Positions 23,501 through 36,475 of a stretch of 64,000 bases of DNA are shown here, in pieces. The notes beneath the pieces are model-generated. The model worked only from the letters and a program-made list of their open reading frames with translations, did no database searches and was not told where the DNA came from. A program made the translations under genes and the position numbers. This stretch comes from Climacium dendroides (lineage: Eukaryota; Streptophyta; Bryopsida; Hypnales; Climaciaceae), in NCBI GenBank assembly GCA_950106755.1, contig OX467092.1, positions 2,170,001 to 2,234,000 of the forward strand, read 5' to 3'. The first letter of the stretch is position 1; every line of letters starts with the position of its first letter.

Positions 23501-25063
23501 TTGACTATGGCTTTGCTAATATGAGGAATATAGAAAATTTCAAATCTGAGGGGTGCAAAAGTGTGGTATTTGAACCACGTTTTAAGCATACATGAGTTTT
23601 AAGATTATGACATTTTTAGGATTGACGAAAAGCATTGAATTTATGCAGATTGATAACTGGTTTGACTTTGATACAAACCCGCTGTACGCCATCATGCACG
23701 AGTCTATTTATTGCCAGGTATACATGTCCGTTTCTTTTGTGCAGTACAATTCTTTGGCTCGTACATGTTTGCTACATACTAGTACAAGATTGATGAAGAA
23801 TCATCCTTCTATTTAGGATATTATTGAATTTCATAATAATCATGTTGCTTCGGATTGCAAGTTGACTAGGTGATGGGAATCAAATGAAGTTTCACATATT
23901 CTCGTGTCTTACGCTCTATGTGATCCTTATATGTTCTCAACACTTGTGAAATGCTTTTGCTGCATTTGATTCATCAAGGGTGTCGCTTCAAAATGGGCTG
24001 CACACCGTGTACGTGAGGAATTGGGCGAACAGTTCGATGCTGTGAAGTCTGCGTCAAACGGTATGCAAGTCCTCTTTACTGGGGAGGTAAGTTGAATCTG
24101 GCATCACTTGTATTATTCTCGTATTAGGGTCTCTTCAGGCTGCACAGGTCGAAGTAACAACCTTGACATAACAATATCTAAAATTGAATCGGCATCCTGT
24201 CCAAATGGGGCCTGAGTTGACAAGTTTAGGTTAATCCATTGCGTTTATGACTTCTTATGACGCCTATGATGTAACAAGCGTGCAATCCACCTCAAAGAGG
24301 TTGCCTAAACCCTTGCTATCTCAAATAGTTTTTTAGCATGCCACATAGAAGCCATGTAAGCAGCAACTTTTCATGCTCATTCTTGTTACTTGGACTTGCT
24401 TATGGTTGATGTTGAATAAAACAAGGCAGCTCGAATAAAACATGATTTCTGCTCCAATAAATGTGAATAATCAAACAAAGCCCAGAAGTCTATTTCTTCA
24501 CATTTCTTGCAACTTTTCTAATTGCTGGATTTTTCCAATTTGAACAGATGATCTTCCCATGGATGTTTGATGACATGGCAGCCCTGCGTCCATTCAAGGA
24601 GGCTGCCAACATCATAGCTGAGACAACTGACTGGCCTCCTCTATACAACAAGAAGCAACTGAATGACAATAAGGTGCGGGAACAAAATCTAAGGACAACT
24701 CTTATAGATCATAATGTAAACGGTTAATTTTCTTCTGTTCTATTTACTTCATCCTCCAAAGGTCATGTGTGATCAAAATTAATAGCACTAGTCGTGTATT
24801 ATTGAGTTTCTCAGTACAGCATCGACATTAGTTTTAACATGATTCCTCCATTTTTGCCATCTCCGCAGGTACCTGTTGCTGCAGCGGTTTACTATGAGGA
24901 CTTGTATGTGAACATTGCCCTCTCAGAGGAAACTGCCGCCCAGATTAAAGACATCCGAGTTTGGGTGACAAATCAGTTCCTCCATTCTGGAATTCGCGAG
25001 GATGGTGCTCTAGTTCTGGATCAGTTGTTTGGCATGCTCAAAGGCAAGTACCCCATTCGCTAG
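20568..25063 (+). CDS. Proline iminopeptidase-like alpha/beta hydrolase (peptidase S33)
   Basis: S33 prolyl aminopeptidases remove N-terminal proline from peptides. Eleven exons fit: 20568-20788, 21166-21320, 21475-21611, 21952-22125, 22289-22525, 22944-23044, 23383-23455, 23649-23717, 23979-24086, 24548-24673 and 24869-25063. The frame closes exactly at 531 residues. Residues 1-65 are basic, then Ala-rich, suggesting an organelle transit peptide. Visible motifs are VPELSLRDHY, the oxyanion loop LQGGPGFE (GGPG 141-144), LLDQRGTGLSTPL, the nucleophile elbow GQSYGGF split by an intron (Ser230), LLTGGLPPI, FDTNPLYA, and near the end YYEDLYVN (Asp478) and FLHSGIRED (His506), the likely remaining triad members. 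An upstream in-frame ATG at 20,511 exists, but a leader-intron acceptor at 20,550 favours 20,568. Intron 3 has a GC donor. The exact substrate is inferred from family only. Confidence 0.92.
20806..20998. mobile_element. Pogo/Emigrant-like MITE in peptidase intron 1
   Basis: The left end CAGTAAACCTCTCTAAA faces a right end that in reverse complement reads CAGTAGAACCTCTATAAAG. These ends match the CAGTAAAACCTCTATAAA-type termini of plant pogo-like elements such as Emigrant and Lemi1. Inside, CTCTCTAAAGTAAT-like units and GCCGGTCCCGGCC are repeated on both sides. The expected TA target duplication is not evident (TT on each side), so decay or slightly different borders are possible. Confidence 0.72.
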
Positions 25064-27425
25064 CTGCCACGGCATGTACATTAATGCTCCGCACTCTCAG
25101 CATGTGGCTTTAAATTATCTCGCGCTTTCTATTTTAGTTCGCTTTCCATGTTGGAAACCGATTATTAGAATAGCTAGAGAAGAACTCAGTTCGGGTGGTT
25201 AGAGAGCTGGAGAGTGTTTGTTTTTGGATAGCAATTTTTATTTTATTTTTTCCATTATAACAAAATTGTGCTCAAATGGATTACCTTTGCATAAGTATAT
25301 TGCATTTAACATTACTACTTTCAGCTCAATTTCTTTATCTTGCTACCTCCCATCTCTATTTCTCTGTTATGTTATGAGTTCAATTAGTCTTCTTGTTTTT
25401 CTTCAATCTTATGTAAGAGTTTTATGTGCATGGGAAAATAAATTGAATTCATTTAATCAAGGTACATACTTTACTAACGATCTTAGCACATACAATATTT
25501 TTCACCCTCTCAGCATATGCTATAGTTCAATAACAAATTTCCAAATTGAGAAGCATTATAAAAAAAATTTACTTCACTCCAAATTAAAATTTCCTAAAAT
25601 TTTACATCTGAGGAATAATATAAATTGAAAATATGTGTATAATTACATGCTTTCCGTATCATATGAAGTCTATCTTTTTGAAGAACCTCACCTATATGCC
25701 TTACAAAGAAATTTCTTCTTTAAGATTCTTACTCTAAGTAAAGCACATTCTAAGTAAAGCACATTCTAAGTAAAGCACATTCTAAGTAAAGCACATTCTA
25801 AGTAAAGCACATTCTAAATAAAGCACATTCTAAGTAAAGCACATTAGATTAAAAATAAGAAAAAATAAGGAAAAAATGGCCTTCTTGCAACATGTTTGAA
25901 CATGTGCAAGGATGCTAGTTTAACCATGAAGATATTAAATAAGACCTTCAATATATCCTAGAATCTACAAAATCATTAGATGATCATGGTTTCAATTTTG
26001 TTTCTCATCGTATTTTTGTTGTCTCAATATTCTTCTTCTTTGTTAACCCCTGAAGGACCATGAAGCCACTAGGTGGCTTTTGCAACTACATTTGTAGAAA
26101 ATTATAATTGTGAACCTCATTAACAATTTGTAAACAACAAAGAGGTCCTACATGGTTTTTTGCATTGAATCCATTTGTGCAATCTCATCAAAAAATGATT
26201 AAGTGTGCAATTTTTGGTGAGTTTTTTGAGAATGGAGAATGCACTTAGGTGTCACTTCACATCCTCATGTCTTTTTTTCCATAGCTCAATATGATTTGAA
26301 AGAAATTACACATCAATACCATGATGATGGAAAACAAATGAGAGTTTTTGGAGCACTTTTGAACATTCCAATTTCAATGCATGTACAAAGTACCACCTAA
26401 CCAAACATCTTTCGTCAATCTTGTCAACGGTGACATTTTCTGTCAAAAATTGTGCTATTTCATCTATCTTTTTTTCATGGAAAAGGTACATAAATATTTT
26501 TTGTTTCAACAATGACAATCATCAAAATTATTCCATACAAATGAAGAATTATGCTTGTTACAAGCACTAGTCAAGAAAACAAGAGCAATGCTCAAATATC
26601 CCTAGTCCTTTAGGGGTTAGGTAAGGTTCTAATATGCTCCTCATCCTTACATCCTTACAGTGTTGTCTCTTCACAACAGTAAACCTACTTCTTTGAATGA
26701 ATCATTTTCCTTGCTTTCTTTTCAAATCCAACAACACCTATTCAATGTAAAGAACAAAGAGACATACTTCCAAATTTGTTTACATTATACTAGAGCTTTA
26801 GAAACCTAATGCAAAATGTGACTCATCTTTTTGCTTTACTTACGCTTAATATCTTCTTAGCTATAAAATTCTTTAGCCCTACTAAGACACATGCACACAC
26901 CTTTCTTCAAGAAGCAACATGACCAGTCAAAGATTGGCAAGGCTTTCCGAAAATGAATTATAAGTACCATTCTTTTATTCCAATTGGCTCTTTCCTATGT
27001 TATTAATGACCAAATAGCAAACCAACATACAAACTTTATATAAACATTGGATAGAATCAAAATCTATAGATTAAGTTTCTTTACTTTGAAAATTGAATTC
27101 AACATTGTATTCCAACATGGATAACCAATAATTGGTTGCAATTTTGAACTAGAATCTTAATCAAAATTCTTCTATTTTGATATAGTTATTACCTACTCTA
27201 CACTATCTATTGAATTGCAAAATAGCAAGTGAGGAAAAAAAATTTAAATAAACATTTGATAAAAATCAAAATGATGAATTTAGATTCTTAAATGTGATAG
27301 TGAGTCTTCCATTATGTGTAATACAAGTGGGAGTAGGTGGTTCCAACACCACAAATTTTAAAGACATCCCAATGTTGTTCTTGAAGATGCTCTCCTCTCT
27401 TGTGTGAGGCTCAAGACATCACCAA
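25064..27425. other. Intergenic between peptidase and translocator genes
   Basis: The first few hundred bases should be the peptidase 3' untranslated region. The rest is AT-rich and holds the 16-bp minisatellite at 25,733-25,844. No conserved coding sequence is seen. The bases before 27,426 must include the translocator promoter, but I cannot point to defined elements. Confidence 0.45.
25733..25844. repeat. Minisatellite, seven copies of a 16-bp unit
   Basis: The unit CTAAGTAAAGCACATT occurs seven times head to tail with no spacing. Only the sixth copy differs, reading CTAAATAAAGCACATT. Such near identity implies recent expansion. Confidence 0.96.
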
Positions 27426-30259
27426 ATGAATTCACATGCTTTGTTCAATATGGCCTCAACAATTTGCCCCAATTTACTACAATTCCATACCAACAAGCAC
27501 CCTTCTGACCTCTTTCCACCAATTTCTCATTTCCATTCTGGCAAATTACAACATGCTAGCACCATCAACCTATCAATCCTCAAACCATTGCCAAGTTCAA
27601 CTCTAAGCCCTTTTTTTCGTGGTCAGTCTTTGAATGTAGCTCTACTTCATAAGAAAAAATGTTCATTTATCAAGAAGGCTCCCATTGCCAAAGCCAAAGA
27701 AAATGTTAATCCAAGCCCACAAGATCTACAAAAGTCCAAAGTTGGTATCAAGATAGAGGATGTTATACCTCCAAAATTGAAAATTGGGCTCTATTTTGTC
27801 ATATGGTGGGGTTTGAATGTCGTATTCAACATTTATAATAAGAAAGTGTTGAATGTGTATCCGTTCCCTTGGTTGACATCCACCCTCTCCCTTGCTGCTG
27901 GGTCAGCCATTATGCTTATTTCATGGGCATTCAACATCGTGGAAACCCCTCAAGTGGATTGTGAATTCTGGAAGCGCCTTGCTCCGGTAAAATTGTACTT
28001 CAAGTTGATTATTTATTCACTTTTCATCCTTTTTGGTTACTTCTATATTTGATTATTTTATCTAATGCTCATGTATGTTTATTCTGTGACCTCTAAATAA
28101 TAACTACCCTAGAGTTTTCAATGAATTGACTATCTTTGCAGTAGTCAAGCATTACAAATAGAAAACACACTTAACCCACTTAGGTTGTATTTCATAATCT
28201 TGTCTTTTTTTAGTGTTATAGACTAAGTAAATTTTGAAAGTATAGCTTCCATATCAAAAGTAAGATGTTAAGCCATAGCCATGGAAGTAAAGAGGGACAT
28301 TATTTCCATTATGATTCATATTATTGGATATAACCTCAATAGTTGGATTATGGAAAATACTACATTCTAAGTTATCCAATAAGTGAATGCTAAAATTTTG
28401 GCACTTGATAATGCTTGAAGATGAGAGAGGCTCAAAGGCATTATTGGATATAATGCCAAGCTTGACTACTTACTCACATGTAATCTTATCAATACCTTTT
28501 AGCTTATCTAAAAGCTTACAAAGAGAAGGACTAACAATTACGACCCTCTTTTGACTTCTCAATGAAGCAATGATACAATTGCCTCAAACATTGGACTTGG
28601 TACAATTAAGTGTTGATACATCCAACAATTGATTTGGTTTCTCATGTAGGTCGCTGTAGCACATACAATTGGTCATGTAGCAGCAACTGTGAGCATGTCA
28701 AAGGTAGCCGTGTCCTTCACACACATTATCAAAAGTGTAGAGCCTGCCTTTAGTGTGCTCATCCAAAGATTGATTTTTGGAGAGCGCTTCCCTTTGATGA
28801 CATATATCTCACTCCTACCCATTATTGGAGGTTGTGCACTAGCAGCTGCCACTGAGCTCCACTTCAACCTAATAGGTCTTTCTCCAACTACAATTTTAAA
28901 TTTTGTAAGCTATTTTGGCTATTCAAGAATGGTTTATGTAGGTTGCAAATTTATAGACTACCTTTTAGGAGTAAAAGGACAATGTTGGTGTTGGTGGACA
29001 GGATTTGTGGGGGCCATGATCTCTAATATTGCTTTTGTGTTCCGCAACATATTTTCTAAGAGAGGCATGTCTAATAAAGGCAGGAATGTTGGTGGTGTGA
29101 ACTACTACGCATGCCTAAGCATGATGTCGCTTGCATTCTTGACTCCTTTTGCATTAGTTGTTGAGGGCCCAAAAGTTTGGATTGATGGTTGGAAGGCTGC
29201 CAAGCTTGCCTATGGCAATAAAGTATTATGGTACCCTCTACACTCTCTAATGACATGTCTTAAGATAATAGATGTCTTGATGCACTCACATGTGATCACA
29301 ACTAACCCTCAAAAGATAAGGCCTTCTAAGGAAGTCAATCAAAAAATTACTAGATTACAAGATTAATATTTACATTGGTTTTGTTTTTGTAGGTCTTTAA
29401 AAGTCATTCAATAGACATTTTAGTCCTCAACATCTTTACTGAGTTAACCTTGAAACAAAGGTTCCATTATTGTGATCATTCAACCACAAAATTATCCTCT
29501 AATGTGACGATTGAATACTTGCTTTCACTGTAAAGTCATTCATTGGACATTTTGAATCCTCTATGGCAATAGTGTGACATTGAATAACATGTAAAAAGTG
29601 TACAATCATATGTGTGTACAATATGACAAATTTTGAAGATATCATAGAATGTGCAATCACTAAGTATATTGTTTGAGAGTATTTAGTGTAAACTCAAACT
29701 TATTACTAAAATAACTACTCTTACTCTTCAAATTAAAGAACTCAAACTTTCATCAAATAAATACTTTGATGGACAATGATGTAGAATTTCTATAAATTCA
29801 ATTAAACAACCTACTTATTAGTGACTCTCAATTCATGAACTTTCAATTATCACCAAGGCTCTAATTGACATTAAGTGTAGGTACCAATATTGCATACACT
29901 ACCAACTTTAAAACATTAAAAACAGTAATAGTGTAATACTAAGAATGGGGGTCATGTGCAATTAATGGCGATTATTTCGAGGGTTTCTTTTTTACTTAAA
30001 TTCAAAAGTTGTGATCTATAGTTGGGTTGTGGCGCAAAGTGTGTTCTATCACTTGTACAATCAAGTGTCATACATGTCCTTGGATGAAATTTCTCCGCTC
30101 ACCTTCAGCATTGGGAACACCATCAAGCGCATCGTTGTTATTGTCTCCTCAATTCTCATCTTCCATACAAAAATCCTGCCTATCAACGTCCTTGGTGCTG
30201 CTATTGCAATTTTCGGGACCTTCTTGTACTCTCAGGTACGTCTTGTAGCACAAGTATAA
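27426..30259 (+). CDS. GPT: Plastid glucose-6-phosphate/phosphate translocator
   Basis: GPT exchanges glucose 6-phosphate for phosphate across the inner plastid envelope, feeding starch synthesis and the oxidative pentose phosphate pathway. Exons 27426-27986, 28650-28875, 29002-29230 and 30022 onward are in phase and give 410 residues to FLYSQ. Residues 1 to about 100 form a Ser/Lys-rich transit peptide. The membrane domain starts near PPKLKIGLYFVIWWGLNVVF. Family motifs are VAHTIGHVAATVSMSKVAVS (His192, Lys205), FTHIIKSVEPAFSVL, FRNIFSKRGM, QSVFYHLYNQVSYMSLDEIS and GNTIKR (Lys374, Arg375), the last a known substrate-binding pair in this family. AFSVL after the Pro favours GPT over the triose or PEP branches. 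A strong donor GTACGT follows SQ at 30,235. Reading through ends at 30,259, whereas an acceptor before 31,110 would end the protein with IKQ at 31,121. The true 3' end is therefore unresolved. Confidence 0.9.
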
Positions 30260-33200
30260 TAATTTCATACACTTGCGACTGAATGCAGATTGGATGCGTC
30301 TATGTTAACAGCTGCAGCTGTGCCAATTACGGACACTTGTAGAATGTAGGATAACAGCATGTTGCACTAAAAAGCACACAATTTAAGGTAAACATGCCTA
30401 TTTCCAAGCAAATTTGCTATCTAGGTACTTTGGAAAAACTATTTGTGAGCTCACGTATTTTTTTGAGAGATTGAGAATTTTAAGAGAATCCATTTGGAAG
30501 TAGAATCAAGACATTCCGACAAGAAATGAATTCTCTGTGATTTTTTTCAAAGTTTGTTAGGACTCAATTGGCAAAGCATGATTAGTGACCCATGCTGAAC
30601 CACTCCTTGACGTGTCTCCTCCCCACAAGTGCATTGTCATAATGCTAAAGAGTTGCTACTAAGATTGTAGTGATGTCATGGGTGAGTGATTGACGCAAAT
30701 GGGAGGGTTTAGTAAATGTCGGAATTGTGTTGCTGATGACATTGGGTTGTTCTACCTTAGATGGATTGTTCTAATTAGGTGTTGTGAAAGTAGAATCTCC
30801 TCATGAGAAACACCATGCCAAACCATGGGAGTGACAAAGGATGTAAGTAGTCTATAGCAAGGCATTCTCACTTTTAGGTTACTAGACGTTAATTGAATGG
30901 TTGGATCTTGTTCAATTAATATGCTCAATTTGAAAGGGTCTCAAATGGTCATCCTAACACTAAAGCACCGCGCTTGTTATGGAAACTAACATGCATCTCT
31001 TTATTCAAAGAGTGACTTATAATTTGAACTTTGTGCCGAAGTGTTTCAAGCTTTGGAGTCTAGTACGTTACTTAACACCTTCTCTTCCCAATTTTCTCTC
31101 ATGGTGCAGATCAAGCAATAAGGTTTCACAACAAGAAACTCGCATGCATTATTGAACACCTTTTTCTTGATTTGAAGCCTTGCGATGAGCTCGCTGCAGG
31201 ACTTGTCATTAGTTGAAGGCAATCTGCAAAGACGGATACGGAATGGAAGGACGCCACAGGGAGCTGCTACGTACACTAGCTCAATTCTGTGCTGAATGGC
31301 ACAGTCCCGCTCAGGCGACAATATAATGGGCTTCCACAACCACTCCATCGTTGTGCTCGATCACACGTTGACAAGTGGGCAGTCCTTTGCATCCAATGTG
31401 TTTCCAACAAGACAAATTGTGAGGACATTTATATTGAATGTGCAATTACAGAGTTAGAGAGCTTCGAGTATAATTATAAAGTTGTATCCATGTGGACATT
31501 TGTAGCCAGTACAGTAACATCATTGTAGAACTTCACAGTCAGTAAGAAGTTATTTGTGCAGTCAGACTCCATCCAAAGTTAAAAGATACTTCAAATACTC
31601 ACATGCCCTGTGACAGAAAGACGCAGTTTGAGGTTGCAATAATTCCCAACACAATTGGTTGGGAACTTCGCGTTGCGGGAGCGCTTGGAAAGAGACCGCG
31701 GACCGACCAGCTTAACTGGAAGCTCGATCTGCACACAAGCTTGTTGCATGCGTTAATTAAATTGCGTGTACTAACAAGTGTTTTCCATTCGAGGTTCTTG
31801 TGCTTCGAAGTTGATCGACTCACGGTTGAATCAGCTTAATCTTTTTGTTTGTGAGAACAAACTTCACACTTCAATTCCAGATTACAATTTTAGCATTTGC
31901 ATGCTTGCTATATTCATATTAACAGATGTTCAGTAAATCAGAGGCACACAAAAGAAGAATACATGTAATGTTCAAAGTCTGAAGTCTCTGAAAATGCAGG
32001 TGAGAGTTGTCCTCTCCTCATAAAGAGTATGTAATAAACATCTTGAACAGGCTCGGCTAGCTGTTGAATTTCACAATTCAAAAGTCTGTTACGTTACAGC
32101 ATAAGAGGTTCCGTTAAATGCAATTTCAATTATACATTGACTAAGTTTTTGTTTGCAAAAATAGAGGTGTATGTACAAGAGGTTAGTTTGATTACAAGCA
32201 CAAATACAGATTACTTAGGTCTGCAAAAACTTCGCACCCTTCCAACTGAAAATTGCCAGTTTATTGCGAAAAAATCAAAAATCGAGAATTGTATCATTGA
32301 TTCTCACTTAGTATGTCAACCTCCTCTCTCTCTCTCTCTCTCAAATCAAGCTCTATCAACGAGATCGAGGATCCCGTTTGGTGAGATTCTGACACTCGAA
32401 ACCAATGCAACAGAGTGTTATCATTCTGAACCTCCCAATCCACCGACGGAGATGATAACAATAAGGTGTAATAAGCCGATCCATTAATTTTCCAGCTCTT
32501 TCCTTTTTGAAGTGCAAACCCAGCTTCCCCAAGTGCACAACTGATCCCCTTCCCAATTTTGTAAGCTAATCGCAGGCTGTTAATTATTCGAAACGCGTGG
32601 CAGTTCACTTGGTTCGGTACGTGCCGTCTTTGCGATTAGGTATGTGTGTTGCAATTCAATAAGGTACTCTCTTGTCTTGTTTTGTTTTTTTCCCCTTCAG
32701 GCTGTCTTTATAGAGCAGTGTGCTGCCAAGGTGCAGTTCTCACTATCATCTGACCTGACAAGCGCTCCCAGGAGTACACATGCATCTTTCGCAACTGGAG
32801 GAGTGAAACAGACAACTCAGCCTTTGGCTAGCTAGCGAGCTGCATCATCACTTGGCCAGTCACAAAGGATGGATTCCCAAAATAAGTTACTTGGGGCAAC
32901 TGATGACAACTGCAAAGCCATAGAAACACACTCAAAGCTTATCGAATTTTTCTGGCAGGAGGGAAGGCCATCCCCGACAAAAAAAAAAAAGTTTAAAATT
33001 TAAATTTGTCCATTCTATGCAACTAGGAATGGAATGCGGAATGGACCCATAACCTAACAGTCGTGCATTCAACCTGAAGCGAGAGCTTTTCCTTCGGAAT
33101 GATAATAATCACAAGCAAAAAGGGATGAATAGTGGTCACAATCAAAGCTTTGAGTGACAATAACGGAGTGCCGCTCTAAGACCATAATTGAGGTAGAAGT

Positions 33201-34660
33201 ACCTATTTATAATAGCTTATGCATTTCAGCCTAGAGGATATGGGAAATTTGTTGAGAAATTGAACTCAATGTATGCAAACATAAGGATGAGGAAGAATGA
33301 AAAAAAAAACATAATTTTTTTTCTCAAGAATGAATATCTCATTCAATATAAATGTGGATTTTTTATTCAGACCCATTCCAGTCTCATAAACTCACCTATT
33401 CCAGTTAGTTTTGGCACTTTTCTCTAAGCAAAAAGGGAGGAAAGAGGAGTGGACAAGAAGGTACAAACAAATCATCTTTTTCAATGAATAGTTGCATCCA
33501 ACTATTGCCCACAATAGGTCAACCTAAAAAGCCATCACAAGAGGTTGTCCAAAATAGACACTTCCACCATAGAGCTTCTATCTTTTGGGTGGAAATCCAT
33601 TCCAAAGAGTGACTCTTTTTATTTCACGAAAGAATGGCCCGTTTTGGGATAATACTACAACCATTTTAACTCAAGTAACATGATCATTATGGATGCACTT
33701 TACATTGGTGTTCAAGGCCTAGCAACTCTTTTGAACTACAGCATTTCCCCACTGCTGCACTTCCAAAATTCATAATAAATTCACAACATGTCGGAAAACT
33801 ACAGCAGAGGCAAGAAATTCCACAGTGAGCTGAACTTAAGTGTCTGGGAATTAACGTAAGCTTCAACCTGGAACCTCCAGTGACAGAATAAGAGAACTTC
33901 CAGCGGTGCCGGATGGGGCTGAAGAAGAAGAGGAATGAGGTAGTCAAGCCCATCCCAGCCAGCCATCCCCGCCCAGCTAGACTAAGTTAGGTTACGTTAG
34001 CGTCGCTTTGGCAGTCTGACTTGTGTGACATCATTGTCCAATGCGCTGTGTTATTGAAACGGGGACAACAGGCTCCATGTGTGTTTCCTGAAGACTCTGA
34101 CACTCGACTCGCAACAAACGGCAGAGCAGTGCAGAGCAGTGCAGAGCAGTGCAGAGCTGTGCAGAGCTGAGCAGAGCAGAGCAGGCCATGTTCCACAGGC
34201 TCCACAGACACTCGCTGGATCAAGGTAACTTAGTCGAACTGCACGTCTGGCACCACAGGACGGACGAAATGCCTGTGCAGTAGCGAGCTTACTGTACTGT
34301 ACTGTACACTACGGTAGAACCACTGATAGTTGACCATTTAAGCGATTCCGCACATGTGCTGGAGCAGCAGTAGAAGACAATGTAAATTTTCTGCCATGAA
34401 GGAAGATAGAAATCACGGGGATTGCAAATTTTCTCGTAACTTTATGCCTTGAATTGAAATTACTAAGAATTTCGGAAGCCTTGAGTTGGTTTGAACCCAT
34501 AAACAATGTTTAGAGTATGTCAATTTCCATCATTCAAGAATTGCTTTCCCACTCACTACTTCTTACCTTTTTGGTTCACTACACTAAGACATGTGTCATA
34601 ACCATATTAGTTCCAACCTTGGTTGGAAATAGTCGCACCCTCGAGGTTGGGGCCAGGGTG
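30260..34660. other. Intergenic or 3' region of the translocator, no other gene recognised
   Basis: The stretch up to about 31,120 may be the last translocator intron. Beyond it, base composition is somewhat higher than in the gene-free flanks and several short open frames exist on both strands, but none shows a family motif or a splice-consistent extension. A CT microsatellite lies near 32,323-32,342, and a GCAGAGCAGT repeat at 34,120-34,185. Confidence 0.4.
34120..34185. repeat. GCAGAGCAGT-type minisatellite
   Basis: The 10-bp unit GCAGAGCAGT is repeated about six times, with later copies reading GCAGAGCTGT and GCAGAGCTGA before it decays into GCAGAGCA. It sits in otherwise unannotated DNA. 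Confidence 0.85.
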
Positions 34661-34877
34661 AACTGACCCCCTCATTGCCTCATTTTACCCTTAAGGAAAA
34701 CCTTGTGGAATTTTTTATTTGCAATCAGATGAATTTTTTTGCAAATTTTGAATTCAAATTTGTAATCAGCAGCCCCAAATTAGCTAGGGGTGGTGTAGAA
34801 ATATTAAAAAATCATGGCAAAAAATAAGGGGCTTTTTTCCACAATTAACCCCCGCCAGGGCAATGAGGGGGTCAGTT
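34661..34877. mobile_element. Short inverted-repeat element (217 bp)
   Basis: The left end AACTGACCCCCTCATTGCC and the right end GGCAATGAGGGGGTCAGTT are perfect complements over 19 bp. The interior carries TTTGCAAATTTTGAATTCA, a phrase also present at about 43,480 and, inverted, at about 52,470. That links the three places as one loose family. No coding sequence. Confidence 0.8.
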
Positions 34878-35499
34878 CTCCTTGGCTAGAGGTTGGGTAG
34901 GGGTCACTGGTAGGAAATAGGTGTCTCCACCTTAGTGTGCCATTGCCACACCAAAATAAAAATAAAAGTAATTTTCTAATTTTTTTGAACCAAAGAAACT
35001 CAAAAATCCTTAACTTTCACCATGTAGGTCCAAATGCCACAAACAAAGTCCACACACACCTCCTCACCAAGAGCATTCCAAAGGTACCAAGCGTGTGCTT
35101 GAAGAACACAGTTGAAGAGACCTCAATATAACAAACAAACAAAATAAAACAAACAACCTAACTTAAGGTAAACTTATATGTATTGATCAATGGGAAAATT
35201 TCACAACAAGTGCTACATGGGAAAATAGCCACTACATTTTCATATGGACCTAATGTATGGGAAATGATACAAAAAGAAATCCACACTTATTAGATTCTCT
35301 AAAGATTCAGTAGTCTCTACCAATGGAACTAGTGTGCCCCGTGTCGTTGCCATAGTCAAAACAAAAAGTAAAAATAATTTTCTAATTTTTTAGTTCATAA
35401 AAACTTCAAAATCCAATAAGTTTCTCACCATAGGTTCAAACACCACAAAACAAAGCCTATGCACCCTCTTTGCCAAGGGCTTTCCGACATTACTAAGAA

Positions 35500-35960
35500 C
35501 GCGACTAAGGGACACACAATTTGGGAGATCTCAACATAATAAACAAAACAAAACAAACAGCCAAATTTAAGGTATGGATTGTCTACCAATATCAATGAAA
35601 CTTCAACTCTTCATTTTCCACTTGCCCATCTATAACATTATTAACTTTTGATTGGGGGGCTTTTGCTCCCCCCCCCCCCCTCCAAGCAAGATCTCCCGAT
35701 AATGAAACTTACCCAAAATTATAGATCTCTAATACACTAAGTGTACCATTGGATACCTTAAATAAAGGCCAAGAATAGAGCTTAGCACTAGCTAACAACT
35801 CAACAAGACTTACCTTAGCCCAACCAATGGTTACCTTTATATTATAACTAAATTCTCCCTAGGTATCCAAGAAGGATTATACCTCCACCTAGAAGATGGA
35901 TTGGCAACAACTTGACAAAGTTCTCAACAAAGCTCGTGACAAAATTATACCCTAGCAAGA
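35500..35960. repeat. Dispersed repeat, inverted relative to 39,420-39,660
   Basis: On the minus strand this stretch reads GTGGAGGTATAATCC, then GGATACCTAGGGAGAATTTA and GTTATAAT. At 39,477-39,530 the plus strand reads GTGGAGGTATAATTCC, TACCTGGGGGAGAGTTTA and GTTATAAT. The order and spacing agree, so these are diverged copies of one element of unknown class. A 14-base C run lies at 35,669-35,682. Confidence 0.6.
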
Positions 35961-36148
35961 CAATTGGAAGAGCCTATTTTGTCTTATTGCTTGAATTAGT
36001 ATAAAGCTTGCCTACCGAGCTCACATGTAAGTTGATCCTTACTTGGGCTACACTAGAATTATGTACTTAATGAGGTATTTAATTTATATCTAATTTTTTT
36101 TTAGCAAATTTAATTTTTATTTAAAAAATGTATGAGGAAAAATTGATG

Positions 36149-36475
36149 AAGTAGGAGGTTTAAGAAGCACACATGCTCTAAAATCACCCACCTCCTCAAA
36201 TGTATGCTATTTGTATATGTTGATTTTTTGTAGCCTTTAGCAATGTATGAACAATGTATATTTGAGGAGGTGAGTGATTTTAAAGCCTTATGCCATTTCA
36301 ACTTCAAATTTTCATAACTAATTCCACAAAGCTCCAAAAAATTTGAAACTATTTGGATTAGATGCCAATTCCATTTGTCTTTCAAGGAAAATTTACTGAA
36401 AAATATTTCAAGAAACTCTACTTCCCCAAAATTCAATTTTAGCTCTTAGATGGGCAATTTATGAACCTCCTACTT
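36149..36475 (-). mobile_element. MITE family A, copy 1
   Basis: The ends are AAGTAGGAGGTTTAAGAA and TTTATGAACCTCCTACTTT. Its inverted orientation relative to copies 2 and 3 is shown by the order of shared phrases, such as CACCTCCTCAAATGT, TTGAGGAGGTGAGTG, AACTTCAAATTTTCAT and TCTTTCAAGG. It contains the inner hairpin of the family, CACCCACCTCCTCAAATGTA facing TATATTTGAGGAGGTGAGTG. Confidence 0.8.

Noticed and set aside
25733..25844. CRISPR-like array
   Set aside because: The units are contiguous with no unique spacers, and the context is a plant nuclear genome; it is a minisatellite.
36110..36436. 108-codon minus-strand frame
   Set aside because: It lies within MITE family A copy 1 and the frame is not kept in the other two copies.
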